A program made the position numbers and the translations under genes. A stretch of DNA of 64,000 bases from Kribbella caucasensis (lineage in GTDB: Bacteria > Actinomycetota > Actinomycetes > Propionibacteriales > Kribbellaceae): assembly GCF_004361855.1 (NCBI RefSeq), contig NZ_SNWQ01000021.1, positions 1-64,000 on the forward strand, in the 5' to 3' direction. A model generated the notes under the pieces. That model was not told where the DNA came from. It did no database searches and saw only the letters and a list, made by a program, of their open reading frames with translations. Below, one piece after another: positions 39,608-47,940 of the stretch. Each line of letters starts with the position of its first letter. The stretch's first letter is position 1.

Positions 39608-41941
39608 GTGCCAACCATCACGCGCGTCGCGCCCAGTAGCCTCGGCGCTCCGCAGCGTGCCGAACGGCGGTTCCCATGGCGCGCTCTCGGCTCGAACCTC
39701 GTGAAGGTGGCGGCCGGGGTGGCCCTGGCCTGGCTGCTGATCTGGCTGGCGGCCGGGCACGCCTCCGGTGACAGCATCGTGGCCCTGCTGCGCTTCTGGG
39801 GCTTCGGGATCACCCTGCCAGGGACGATCCTGTGGCGATTGGCCAGCCCGTTCCGCCACAACCTGATCGAGGACTTCGCGGCCGGCTCGCTGGTCGGCGT
39901 GTCGGTGCTGCTGCTGGTCTACATGGCCGTCGCACCACTCGGGCTGCAGCAGTGGGCCTGGCTCTGGGCCGCTCCCGTGCTGATGGTCGCCGTGTCCGTG
40001 CCGTCGTGGCGGAGGCGGTGCCTCAGCCGGGTGGAGCGACCGGTCAGCCCGCTGGCCGCGTGGTTGATCGCGGGGGCGTGTGCGCTGCCCATCTACGCGG
40101 TCGGCCGGTACCGAAACCTAGTGCCCGCGCCGTACACGGACGCACGGTCGAACTCGCCGGACATGGCCTTCCACCAGGCGCTGTCCGCGAGTGCGAAGTA
40201 TGACGTCCCCCTGCAAGCGCCGTACCTGCAGGGCGAGAAGATGGACTACCACTACTTCTGGCACCAGTTCACCGCGGCGACGTCGTGGGCGTCCGGGGTG
40301 GACCTGACCGATCTCGTCTACACGATCGGCTGGATCCCGCTGCTGCTGGCCGGCTGCGCGCTGATCTTCGCGCTGACCGATCGGATCGCACCCGGGTCGC
40401 GCTGGGCCGGTCCGCTCGCGATCGCGGTGGCCGGGATCGGCGGCACGGTGAACGCGTACCCGAACGTCAATCTGCCGGCCGAGAGCTTGACGAACTACGT
40501 CTGGGGTTCGCCGACGCAGAACCTGGGCGGCGGGCTGATCACACTGCTCGCCCTGATCGGGGTCGACCTCCTGCGCGGCCGGAGCGCACCCGGCAGTTGG
40601 GTGCTGTTCGTGCTGATCAGCGTCGCCGCCTCGGGGTCGAAGGCGACCGTGATTCCGCTGATCATCTGCGGTTTCGGTCTGGTCGTCTTCATCCGGATCT
40701 TCTACCGGAAGTTCGCGGCCGGCGCGTTGGTGCTGATCGGCGTGCTCGGGGCGATCTTCCTCGGCGCGATCGTGGTCGTCTTCGGCAACCACTCGTCCGG
40801 GCTCGCGGTCCGGCCGTGGGTCACGTTCGCCAAGATCGGCATCTACCCGCTGGTGGCGAAACCGGTCGGCTGGGGCGAGTACGACCACGGCGCGATGTGG
40901 ATCAGCGGGATCACCAGCTGCCTGGGCCTGCTTCTGGGTGCGGCCGGCCTGCTGGTGCTGACCGGTACGACGGCCCGGTGGTTCCGCGATCCCGGGATGA
41001 TCTTCGGGGTGGGCATCGCGATCGCGGGCCTCGGCGGCATGCTGCTGACCGACCAGCCGGGAACCAGCCAGATGTACTTCCACCGGACGGCGGTCCCGGT
41101 GATCGCCGCCCTAGCCGCGGCGGGCGCGTGGATGCTGGTGTTCTGGTTCGCCGACAAACGGTCCGGGATCGCCGTCCTCGCCTCGGTCCTCGGCGGCGCC
41201 GGCGCGACCGCGGCCGCCCGGGCGATCGTCAAGGCGCACCCGTCCGACGGCAGGCCGTTCCTGCGCCCCGACGGGACGCTGACCGGCCTGGTCACGCCAT
41301 GGTTGTGGACAGTCGGGCTGCTGGCCGCGGTTGCCGTGATCGTCACCGCGTTGTGGAAGCTCGCCCGGCGCAGGGGCCGGCCGACCCGGATCGCGATGGC
41401 GTCGTTCGTGCTCGCCGGGATGGGCGCCGGCCTGCTGCTGCCGATCCAGGCGATGGCGAACTATCGCGAGGTCACCCTGCCGCCGCTGACCGACAAGTAC
41501 CCGCTCGGCCCGTCGATCACCCAGACCGCGGCGGCCCACTGGATCCGCGACCACACCGCGCCCGGCGACCTGATCGCGACCAACGCGCACTGCGCGATGA
41601 AGAACGCCTCCGGCTGCGACGTCCGGCACTTCTGGATCTCCGCGCTGACCGAGCGGCACGTCCTGGTCGAGGGCTGGGGGTACACCAATACCATCAACGA
41701 CCTGGTCGCCTCCACCGGCAGGAGCCCGAACGGCCTGCCCTTCTGGGACGAGCAGAAGCAGGAGGACAACGACCGCGCCTTCGCCTCCCCGACCCGCGAC
41801 AACCTCCGCCTGCTCCGCACCAAGTACGGCGTCCGCTGGCTCTACGCCGACCCCTCCCAGACGGCGGTCTCGCAGAACCTCAGCACCTTCGCCACCCTTC
41901 GCTACCAGGCCCCCGACGCTCTGGTATTCGAGCTGCCCTGA
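39608..41941 (+). CDS. Polytopic membrane protein, GT-C-like glycosyltransferase (paralog 4 of 5)
   Basis: This 777-residue protein has hydrophobic spans over about residues 30-630. The first long loop contains NSPDMAFHQALSASAKYDV and then GEKMDYHYF (Tyr214-His215), where the others have GEP. The C-terminal domain carries Cys662-x7-Cys670, the LVEGWGYTN motif and YGVRWLYADP. The nearest relative is the next gene, also rightward, so these two look like a tandem duplication. It is predicted to use a polyprenyl-linked donor outside the membrane; the divergent RffA operon may supply that sugar. Confidence 0.77.
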   Translation: MPTITRVAPSSLGAPQRAERRFPWRALGSNLVKVAAGVALAWLLIWLAAGHASGDSIVALLRFWGFGITLPGTILWRLASPFRHNLIEDFAAGSLVGVSVLLLVYMAVAPLGLQQWAWLWAAPVLMVAVSVPSWRRRCLSRVERPVSPLAAWLIAGACALPIYAVGRYRNLVPAPYTDARSNSPDMAFHQALSASAKYDVPLQAPYLQGEKMDYHYFWHQFTAATSWASGVDLTDLVYTIGWIPLLLAGCALIFALTDRIAPGSRWAGPLAIAVAGIGGTVNAYPNVNLPAESLTNYVWGSPTQNLGGGLITLLALIGVDLLRGRSAPGSWVLFVLISVAASGSKATVIPLIICGFGLVVFIRIFYRKFAAGALVLIGVLGAIFLGAIVVVFGNHSSGLAVRPWVTFAKIGIYPLVAKPVGWGEYDHGAMWISGITSCLGLLLGAAGLLVLTGTTARWFRDPGMIFGVGIAIAGLGGMLLTDQPGTSQMYFHRTAVPVIAALAAAGAWMLVFWFADKRSGIAVLASVLGGAGATAAARAIVKAHPSDGRPFLRPDGTLTGLVTPWLWTVGLLAAVAVIVTALWKLARRRGRPTRIAMASFVLAGMGAGLLLPIQAMANYREVTLPPLTDKYPLGPSITQTAAAHWIRDHTAPGDLIATNAHCAMKNASGCDVRHFWISALTERHVLVEGWGYTNTINDLVASTGRSPNGLPFWDEQKQEDNDRAFASPTRDNLRLLRTKYGVRWLYADPSQTAVSQNLSTFATLRYQAPDALVFELP

Positions 41942-41997
41942 CCACAGTTTGTGACACTCCGCGCACGGAGCGATTGCAGGCCGATTAAGGTGACTGC

Positions 41998-43959
41998 ATG
42001 CGGTCGAGGGCAAGGCGGCGTGGGCCGAGAACAGCCGGCCCCTCACTCACCGGGCTGGCCGCCGCTTTTCCCTTGATCGTCCTCGCGGTCGTGTTGCTGC
42101 TCCGCCACTCGACGATCAGCGAGACCGGCCGATTCCTGGCCTTCATCGTGCTCGGCGTGGTCCTCCCGGGCTTCGCCCTCTGGCGCCTGATCGGCGGCTA
42201 CCACCGCAACCTGGTCGAAGACACCGCGGCTGGTTTCGCCGTCGGCGCCGCAGCCCAGATCATCGTCTACCTGGCCAGCGCCTCCGTCGGCATGCAGGCC
42301 TGGTCCTGGGTCTGGATTCCGCTCGTCCTGGTGGTCGCCGTCGTCGACAGCGACGCCCGTACCCGGGTGTGGCGCCCGGTGGAACAACCCCTGCGGCCGC
42401 TGCAGGCCTGGCTCCTCACCGCGGCGTTGTCGATCGTGTTGGTCGTGACGTACCGCAACGGCCCGGCCCGGTTCCTGCCCGCCTTCGCCGACCCGCTCAG
42501 ATCCGATCCGGCGCTGGCCTTCCATCAAGCCCTGGCCGCGAGCGCCAAGTACGACGTACCGATCAGCACGTTGTGGCTCGGTGGTGAGCCGATGCGCTAC
42601 CACACGTTCTCCCACCAGTTCCTGGCCGCGACCGCTTGGATCACGCGGATCGACCTGACTGTGCTGGTGCATTCGCTCATTTGGCTGCCACTGCTGCTCG
42701 CGGGTTGCGCACTGGTTTTCGCCCTGACCGCACGGTTCACCGAGAAGGCTTCGTGGGCTGGGTCACTCGCAGTACTGGTTGTGGGGCTGGGTGGGACGTG
42801 GGGGCCGTTGCGGGAAGGTGATGCCGGGCAGGTGGCGGCGGCGGTCTGGGCGTACCTGAGTCCGCCGCAGGCGCTTGGCCTGGTGATCGCTCCGGCGTTC
42901 TGCTTGGTGGCCGTGGATCTGCTCCGGCGGCAGCAGCCGCGCAGCCGCTGGGTGCTGCCGATCGGGTTGGCGATCGTGGCCGTCGGCGTCAAGGCGACGA
43001 TCCTGCCGCTGGCCGCGGGCGGATTTCTGCTGACGTTCCTGATCCTCACTGCGACGAAGCGGGCCACCCGGACCGCGTTGACCGCCGGACTGCTGATGGT
43101 GGCCATCGGCTTCGGGGCTCTGCTGACGCTCCTCGGCGGTCAGACCTGGGGGACGCAGTTCATGGTCAACGAGCAGTTGCTGACCGACTGGCGGATGCTG
43201 CTGAGCTGGGCGCTCGCGTGCTGCGGGGTGTTCTTCCTGCGGCGTCCGTGGCGGGATCCGGGTGCGGTGTTCCTGCTCGGTTTCGCCTTGGCCGGCCTGG
43301 CCGGGACCCTGATGACCACCCAGACAGCGCCCAGTCAGGTGCCGTTCCTACGGACTGCTTTTCCGGTCATCGCTGCACTGGCCTGTGCTGGTCTGGCGAA
43401 CCTGGTCAGGCTGGTGCTCGACCGTCGCGTACTTGTCCGAACTGCCAGCACTGTGGTTGCGACCGGGGTAGCGGTGGCCGTGCTCGGGGCTACCGTCTTT
43501 CCGGTCTTCGCCAAGCCTCAGGCCGGTGGTCCGACCGAAGCAGAGGCGGCCGCTGCACGCTTCCTGCGGGACAACAGCCGTCCGGGCGAGCTGATCGCCA
43601 CCAACGCCCACTGCATCGCCCAGACCGAGGCGGGGTGCGACAGCCGGCACTACTGGCTCGCGGCGTTGTCCGAGCGACCCGTCCTGCTCGAGGGCTGGTC
43701 GGGCAGCAACCGCGCGACCAAGACCGCGATGGCGGCCGGCACCGCTCCGCTCGAGGTGCCGTTCTGGAACCGGGACCTCCTGGCGATCAACGACGCGGTG
43801 TTCGTGTCCCCGTCGGCACCGGCTGTCGAGCGGTTGCGCCGGGCCGGAGTCAAATGGTTGTACGCCGACCGCCTTGCGGGCGAGGTTTCACCGCAGTTGA
43901 AGGAGTTCGTCCGGATCCGGCACGCGACGTTGGACGCGACGATCTACGAGATCAGGTGA
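41998..43959 (+). CDS. Polytopic membrane protein, GT-C-like glycosyltransferase (paralog 5 of 5)
   Basis: This is the shortest paralog at 653 residues; the middle membrane region lacks about 100 residues found in its neighbour. The loop has LRSDPALAFHQALAASAKYDV and then GEPMRYHTF (Tyr201-His202). The C-terminal domain has Cys539-x7-Cys547, LLEGWSGSN in place of EGWAYT, and VKWLYADR. The ATG has AAGGTGA about 5 bases upstream. It follows paralog 4 after 56 bases and overlaps the opposing pseG gene by 16 bases. Change in the EGW motif suggests altered specificity. Confidence 0.75.
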   Translation: MRSRARRRGPRTAGPSLTGLAAAFPLIVLAVVLLLRHSTISETGRFLAFIVLGVVLPGFALWRLIGGYHRNLVEDTAAGFAVGAAAQIIVYLASASVGMQAWSWVWIPLVLVVAVVDSDARTRVWRPVEQPLRPLQAWLLTAALSIVLVVTYRNGPARFLPAFADPLRSDPALAFHQALAASAKYDVPISTLWLGGEPMRYHTFSHQFLAATAWITRIDLTVLVHSLIWLPLLLAGCALVFALTARFTEKASWAGSLAVLVVGLGGTWGPLREGDAGQVAAAVWAYLSPPQALGLVIAPAFCLVAVDLLRRQQPRSRWVLPIGLAIVAVGVKATILPLAAGGFLLTFLILTATKRATRTALTAGLLMVAIGFGALLTLLGGQTWGTQFMVNEQLLTDWRMLLSWALACCGVFFLRRPWRDPGAVFLLGFALAGLAGTLMTTQTAPSQVPFLRTAFPVIAALACAGLANLVRLVLDRRVLVRTASTVVATGVAVAVLGATVFPVFAKPQAGGPTEAEAAAARFLRDNSRPGELIATNAHCIAQTEAGCDSRHYWLAALSERPVLLEGWSGSNRATKTAMAAGTAPLEVPFWNRDLLAINDAVFVSPSAPAVERLRRAGVKWLYADRLAGEVSPQLKEFVRIRHATLDATIYEIR

Positions 43960-44969
43960 AACAACGCGTCGGCGACACGGGAACGGCCTTGCCCGTCGAC
44001 GAGTTTCCAGCCCTCGCCGGCGATGCGAGCACGTTCCTCGGCGTCCCGCAGCAGCGGGCGTAGTACGGCGGCCGCGGGGTCCGGGTCGACTTTGAGATCG
44101 GAGAGGACGCCAACACCGACGGCGGCACCCGTGGCGACTGTTCGTTCGTAGCCCATCACCTGGTTGTCGACCACACACACCAGGCCTGCGGTCGCGCCGA
44201 GGCAGAGGAGCTCCCAGGTCGACGTACCGGAGGCGCTCAGGACCAGGTCCGAGGCGACGACGGCCTTCGCGAGTTCGGAGGTCGGGCCGATGACCTCGAC
44301 GTGTTGGCCGGGATCCAGGTCGACAGCGGCGATCGCATCGGCCAGGTCGTCACCGGGTGCCACGACGAGGGCTTCGAAACCGACGCCGGTCCGGGCGAGC
44401 GCGCGGACGACGTACGGGCCGGCTCCGAAGGCGTCGGTGCCGCCGAAGAACGCGAAGACCTTCGGTACGGCGCCCGATCGCGGCTGAGGTGGTTCGGTGG
44501 GGCGGAGCTGGAGGATCTCGTCCCGGAGCAGGACGTAGTCGAGACCCGCGAGCCGGGTGGATCCCTCGGGGAGCACCGGCTGGTCCAGTTCGGATCCGAG
44601 GTTCTGGTCGACGAACACGTCTGCCTCGGCGCCGCGAAGGTCACCGTCGACGATCGCCAGCGTGGGGATGCCTGATTTGCGGACCGCGGTGAAGACCTCG
44701 GCGTCCAGGTCGTACGAGTCGAACACCACGGCGTCCAGCCCGAGCCGGGCGAACAACTCCAGGTGTTCATCAGCCGTCCACACGGCCGGTTCCACCCCGA
44801 TCCCGCGGGCGCTGATCTGCTCGTCCGCCCACGGCACTGTGGGGCTGTCACACACGAACACCACCTCGGCCCCACGCCGGCGCAACTCCTCCGCCAGCGC
44901 CAGACTCCGCATCACATGCCCGATCCCCCGCTTGGGCCCCACATCACACCTGATCCCGATCCGAGTCAC
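43944..44969 (-). CDS. pseG: PseG-like UDP-sugar hydrolase (pseudaminic acid pathway)
   Basis: This 341-residue GT-B-fold protein begins MTRIGIRCDVGPKRGIGHVMR. The G-x-G-H motif, with His18, matches the catalytic His of PseG, which hydrolyses UDP-2,4-diacetamido-2,4,6-trideoxy-L-altropyranose to free sugar and UDP. Later segments AFFGGTDAFGAGPYV and SDLVLSASGTSTWELLCLG fit the UDP-binding half. The GTG start has a TACGGT box 7 bases upstream and little ribosome site, so a leaderless mRNA is likely. It is divergent from vapBC and faces away from pseB. Confidence 0.86.
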   Translation of the reverse strand: MTRIGIRCDVGPKRGIGHVMRSLALAEELRRRGAEVVFVCDSPTVPWADEQISARGIGVEPAVWTADEHLELFARLGLDAVVFDSYDLDAEVFTAVRKSGIPTLAIVDGDLRGAEADVFVDQNLGSELDQPVLPEGSTRLAGLDYVLLRDEILQLRPTEPPQPRSGAVPKVFAFFGGTDAFGAGPYVVRALARTGVGFEALVVAPGDDLADAIAAVDLDPGQHVEVIGPTSELAKAVVASDLVLSASGTSTWELLCLGATAGLVCVVDNQVMGYERTVATGAAVGVGVLSDLKVDPDPAAAVLRPLLRDAEERARIAGEGWKLVDGQGRSRVADALFHLIS

Positions 44970-44976
44970 GCCCCAA

Positions 44977-45023
44977 ACCGTATCGGGTAGGATGTAATAC
45001 GTAGGAGACGTAATACGTAGGAG
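44977..45023. promoter_or_regulatory. Back-to-back promoters and operator repeats for pseG and vapBC
   Basis: On the minus strand TACGGT (44977-44982) lies 7 bases before the pseG GTG. On the plus strand TAGGAT (44988-44993) is a -10 box for vapB. The 14-base word GTAATACGTAGGAG occurs exactly at 44994-45007 and 45010-45023 (16-base period), the second copy covering the vapB ribosome site. This fits autorepression by the VapBC complex. Confidence 0.6.
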
Positions 45024-45028
45024 GATCG

Positions 45029-45256
45029 ATGCGCCTGAACAGCAAGGGGCAGGTCACCATCCCGGCCGAGCTCCGCCGCAGACACCATCTGCACGAGGGT
45101 GACGAGGTCGAGGTGGTCGAGGACGGCGGTGCTCTGCGCATCGTCCGGGCCAGCCAGAGCGAGACCCGTGGCCAGCGCCTGGTGCGCGAGATGCGCGGCC
45201 GGGCCACCAGCGGCATGAGCACCGAGGAACTGATGGAGCTGCTGCGTGGCGAATGA
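45029..45256 (+). CDS. AbrB/SpoVT-type antitoxin (VapB-like)
   Basis: The 75-residue protein has an N-terminal swapped-hairpin DNA-binding domain (MRLNSKGQVTIPAELRRRHHL, then GDEVEVVEDGGALRIV). The C-terminal arm after residue 45 would wrap the toxin. The ATG has GGAGG upstream within the operator repeat. It overlaps the PIN-toxin gene by 11 bases, the standard antitoxin-first layout. Confidence 0.88.
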   Translation: MRLNSKGQVTIPAELRRRHHLHEGDEVEVVEDGGALRIVRASQSETRGQRLVREMRGRATSGMSTEELMELLRGE

Positions 45257-45662
45257 ACGGGTGACGCTGGTCGACACCTGTGTGCTGCTGGACATCCTGA
45301 CCGATAACCGGACCTGGGCGGACTGGTCCGCGACCGCTGTCGCCGATGCCCGCGACCAGGGCGAACTGGTGATCAATCCCTTGATCTACGCGGAGGTCTC
45401 GGCCGGTTTCGAGCGGATCGAGGAGGTCGACGCCGCCTTGCCCAAGACGGATTTCCGGCGCGAGCCGCTGCCGTACGAAGCCGGATTCCTGGCCGCCAAG
45501 GCCTTCCTCGCCTATCGCCGGCGGGGCGGCACGAAGACCTCGCCGCTGCCCGACTTCTATGTCGGCGCTCATGCGGCCGTGCACCGCTATCGCGTGATCA
45601 CCCGCGACAAGGCCCGTTTCCAGACATACTTTCCAGGGGTCGAACTTCTGCTGCCGAACTGA
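45246..45662 (+). CDS. PIN-domain toxin (VapC-like ribonuclease)
   Basis: The 138-residue PIN protein has the expected four acidic residues at Asp10 (TLVDTCVLLD), Glu50 (IYAEV), Asp103 (LPDFYVGAHA) and Asp121 (ITRDKARF). VapC toxins are Mg-dependent RNases that cut specific RNAs, often tRNA. I start it at GTG 45246, with GGAG at good spacing; GTG 45261 is also possible. All catalytic positions are intact, so the toxin looks active. The pair sits between pseG and pseB, perhaps stabilising the locus. Confidence 0.87.
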   Translation: MANERVTLVDTCVLLDILTDNRTWADWSATAVADARDQGELVINPLIYAEVSAGFERIEEVDAALPKTDFRREPLPYEAGFLAAKAFLAYRRRGGTKTSPLPDFYVGAHAAVHRYRVITRDKARFQTYFPGVELLLPN

Positions 45663-45804
45663 CGTCTACGCCCCTGCCGGGCCGAGCGGAGGACGCGGAT
45701 TGAGGCTTCGGTGGAACAGCCCGCTATCGTACGGACTTGCCGCCAAGGGTGTGTACGCCTGCGCGGCGGTCCGGAAACTGTCCTGAAGAAGGGTCCTATA
45801 CGAC

Positions 45805-46788
45805 GTGTCCATCCTCACCGGCTCCGACATCCTCGTCACCGGAGGCACTGGCTCCTTCGGCAAGGCGTTCATCCGCTACGCGTTGGACAACCTGGACCCG
45901 CGCCGGATCATCGTCTTCAGCCGGGACGAGCTGAAGCAGTGGGAGGTCCGCCAGTTGTTCGGCGACGACCCCCGGCTGCGGTTCTTCATCGGCGACATCC
46001 GCGACAAGGACCGGCTGGACCGGGCCATGCACAAAGTCGACTACGTGGTGCACGCGGCCGCGCTGAAGCAGGTCGACACTGCGGAGTACAACCCGTGGGA
46101 GTTCGTCAAGACGAACGTGATCGGGTCGCAGAACGTGATCGAGGCCAGCATCGACTCCGGTGTGAAGAAGGTCGTCGCGCTGTCCACCGACAAGGCGTCC
46201 AGCCCGATCAACCTGTACGGCGCGACCAAGCTCACCGCCGACAAGCTGTTCATCACCGGCAACCACTACGCGGCGGCGTACGACACCCGCTTCTGCGTGG
46301 TCCGGTACGGCAACGTGATGGGCAGCCGCGGCTCGATCATCCCGAAGTTCCGCGCCCTGCACGAGGCCGGTGAGTCGCTGCCGATCACCGATCTGCGCTG
46401 CACCCGGTTCCTGATCACGCTGCCCGAGGCGGTCCAGTTCGTGGTCGACTCGTTCGAGCAGATGATGGGCGGCGAGCTGTACGTGCCGCGGATCCCGTCG
46501 ATGAAGATCACCGACCTGGCCCAGGCGATCGCGCCGGGCGCCAAGATGCACGACATGGGCCTGCGCCCGGGCGAGAAGCTGCACGAAGAGATGATCAGCC
46601 CGGAGGAAGGCCGCCGCGCGCTCGCGATCGGCGACCGGTACGTGCTGCAGCCGGACCTGGCCACCTGGGGCTACACCCCGCCGACGAACGGCACGCCGGT
46701 GGCGGACGGCTTCCACTACACGTCGGACAACAACGACCAGTGGTACACGATCGAGGAGATCACCAAGATCCTGGAGAGCGACGTCTGA
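45805..46788 (+). CDS. pseB: PseB-like UDP-GlcNAc 4,6-dehydratase (5-inverting)
   Basis: This 327-residue extended SDR has the cofactor motif VTGGTGSFGKAF, GDIRDKDRLDRAMH, and the catalytic TDKASSPINLYGATK stretch with the Asp-Lys pair and Tyr of the inverting dehydratases. It converts UDP-GlcNAc to UDP-2-acetamido-2,6-dideoxy-beta-L-arabino-hexos-4-ulose, the first pseudaminic step. The GTG start has only a distant AAGGG. The stop overlaps the pseC start, giving a coupled pair in pathway order. Confidence 0.92.
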   Translation: MSILTGSDILVTGGTGSFGKAFIRYALDNLDPRRIIVFSRDELKQWEVRQLFGDDPRLRFFIGDIRDKDRLDRAMHKVDYVVHAAALKQVDTAEYNPWEFVKTNVIGSQNVIEASIDSGVKKVVALSTDKASSPINLYGATKLTADKLFITGNHYAAAYDTRFCVVRYGNVMGSRGSIIPKFRALHEAGESLPITDLRCTRFLITLPEAVQFVVDSFEQMMGGELYVPRIPSMKITDLAQAIAPGAKMHDMGLRPGEKLHEEMISPEEGRRALAIGDRYVLQPDLATWGYTPPTNGTPVADGFHYTSDNNDQWYTIEEITKILESDV

Positions 46789-47912
46789 TGCTTCCGTACG
46801 GCCGTCAGTCCATCTCCGAAGAGGACATCGAAGCGGTCGCCGCGATCCTGCGCGGTGACTGGCTGACCACCGGCCCGACCGTCACCGCGTTCGAGACGGC
46901 GATCTCCGAGCTGGCCGGCGGCCACCGCGCGGTCAGCTGCACCTCCGGCACGGCGGCCCTGCACATGGCGTACGCCGGTCTCGGGGTCGGCCCCGGCGAC
47001 GAGGTCGTCACCACGCCGATGACGTTCGTGGCGACCGCGTCGTGCGCGGCGATCCTCGGCGCGAAGATCGTCTTCGCCGACGTCGAGGAGGACACCGCGC
47101 TGCTCGACCCGGCTGCCGTCGAGGCGGCCGTGACGGATCGGACCAAGGTGATCGCGGCCGTCGACTACGCCGGCCACGCCGCGGACTACGACGCGCTCCA
47201 GCCGATCGCGGACCGGATCGGCGCGAAGACGCTCGACGACGCCGCGCACTCGGTCGGCGGCACGTACAAGGGCCGTCCGGTCGGCGACCTGGCCGACGTG
47301 AGCACGCTGTCGTTCTTCCCGACCAAGAACCTCACCACCGGCGAGGGCGGCGCGGTCGTCGCCAAAGACCCGGCGGTCGGGCAGAAGGTGCACGAGTTCC
47401 ACTTCATCGGCCTGGTCCGCGACAAGGACCGGTTCGAGATCACCGACGAGGGCCCGTGGCACCAGGAGGTGCACGAGTTCGGCCTGAACTACCGGCTCAC
47501 CGACGTCGCCAGCGCGCTCGGGCTGTCCCAGCTGAAGCGGCTGGCCGACTTCAAGAAGCGCCGCAGCGAGATCACCGCCCGCTACAACGAGGCGTTCAGC
47601 GGTGTGGACGGGATTCGCGTCCCGGCGCAGCGCGACTACGTGGACCCGGCCTGGCACCTCTACCCGGTGCGGATCCTCGGCGGCCGTCGCCGGGAGATCT
47701 TCGAGGGCCTGCGGGCGGCCGGTATCGGCGTCCAGGTCAACTACATCCCGGTCTACTGGCACCCGGTCTTCGCGAACGCCGGCTACCAGCGCGGTCTGTG
47801 CCCGAACGCGGAGCAGTACTACCGCGAGGAGATCTCGCTGCCGATGTTCCCGGACCTGACCGACGCCCAGGTCGACCAGGTGATCGAAACCCTGACGAAG
47901 CTGGTGTCCTGA
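46788..47912 (+). CDS. pseC: PseC-like UDP-4-keto-sugar transaminase
   Basis: This 374-residue DegT/DnrJ/EryC1 enzyme has PLP lysine Lys180 in FFPTKNLTTGEGGA. LPYGRQSISEEDIEAV, DWLTTGPTVTAFE and MTFVATASCAAILGA are typical of PseC. It transfers an amino group from glutamate to C4 of the PseB product to make UDP-4-amino-4,6-dideoxy-N-acetyl-beta-L-altrosamine. The ATG overlaps the pseB stop (TGATG). Confidence 0.92.
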   Translation: MLPYGRQSISEEDIEAVAAILRGDWLTTGPTVTAFETAISELAGGHRAVSCTSGTAALHMAYAGLGVGPGDEVVTTPMTFVATASCAAILGAKIVFADVEEDTALLDPAAVEAAVTDRTKVIAAVDYAGHAADYDALQPIADRIGAKTLDDAAHSVGGTYKGRPVGDLADVSTLSFFPTKNLTTGEGGAVVAKDPAVGQKVHEFHFIGLVRDKDRFEITDEGPWHQEVHEFGLNYRLTDVASALGLSQLKRLADFKKRRSEITARYNEAFSGVDGIRVPAQRDYVDPAWHLYPVRILGGRRREIFEGLRAAGIGVQVNYIPVYWHPVFANAGYQRGLCPNAEQYYREEISLPMFPDLTDAQVDQVIETLTKLVS

Positions 47913-47940
47913 CCCGCCACCTCGCTGGAAAGCCAGAGAA

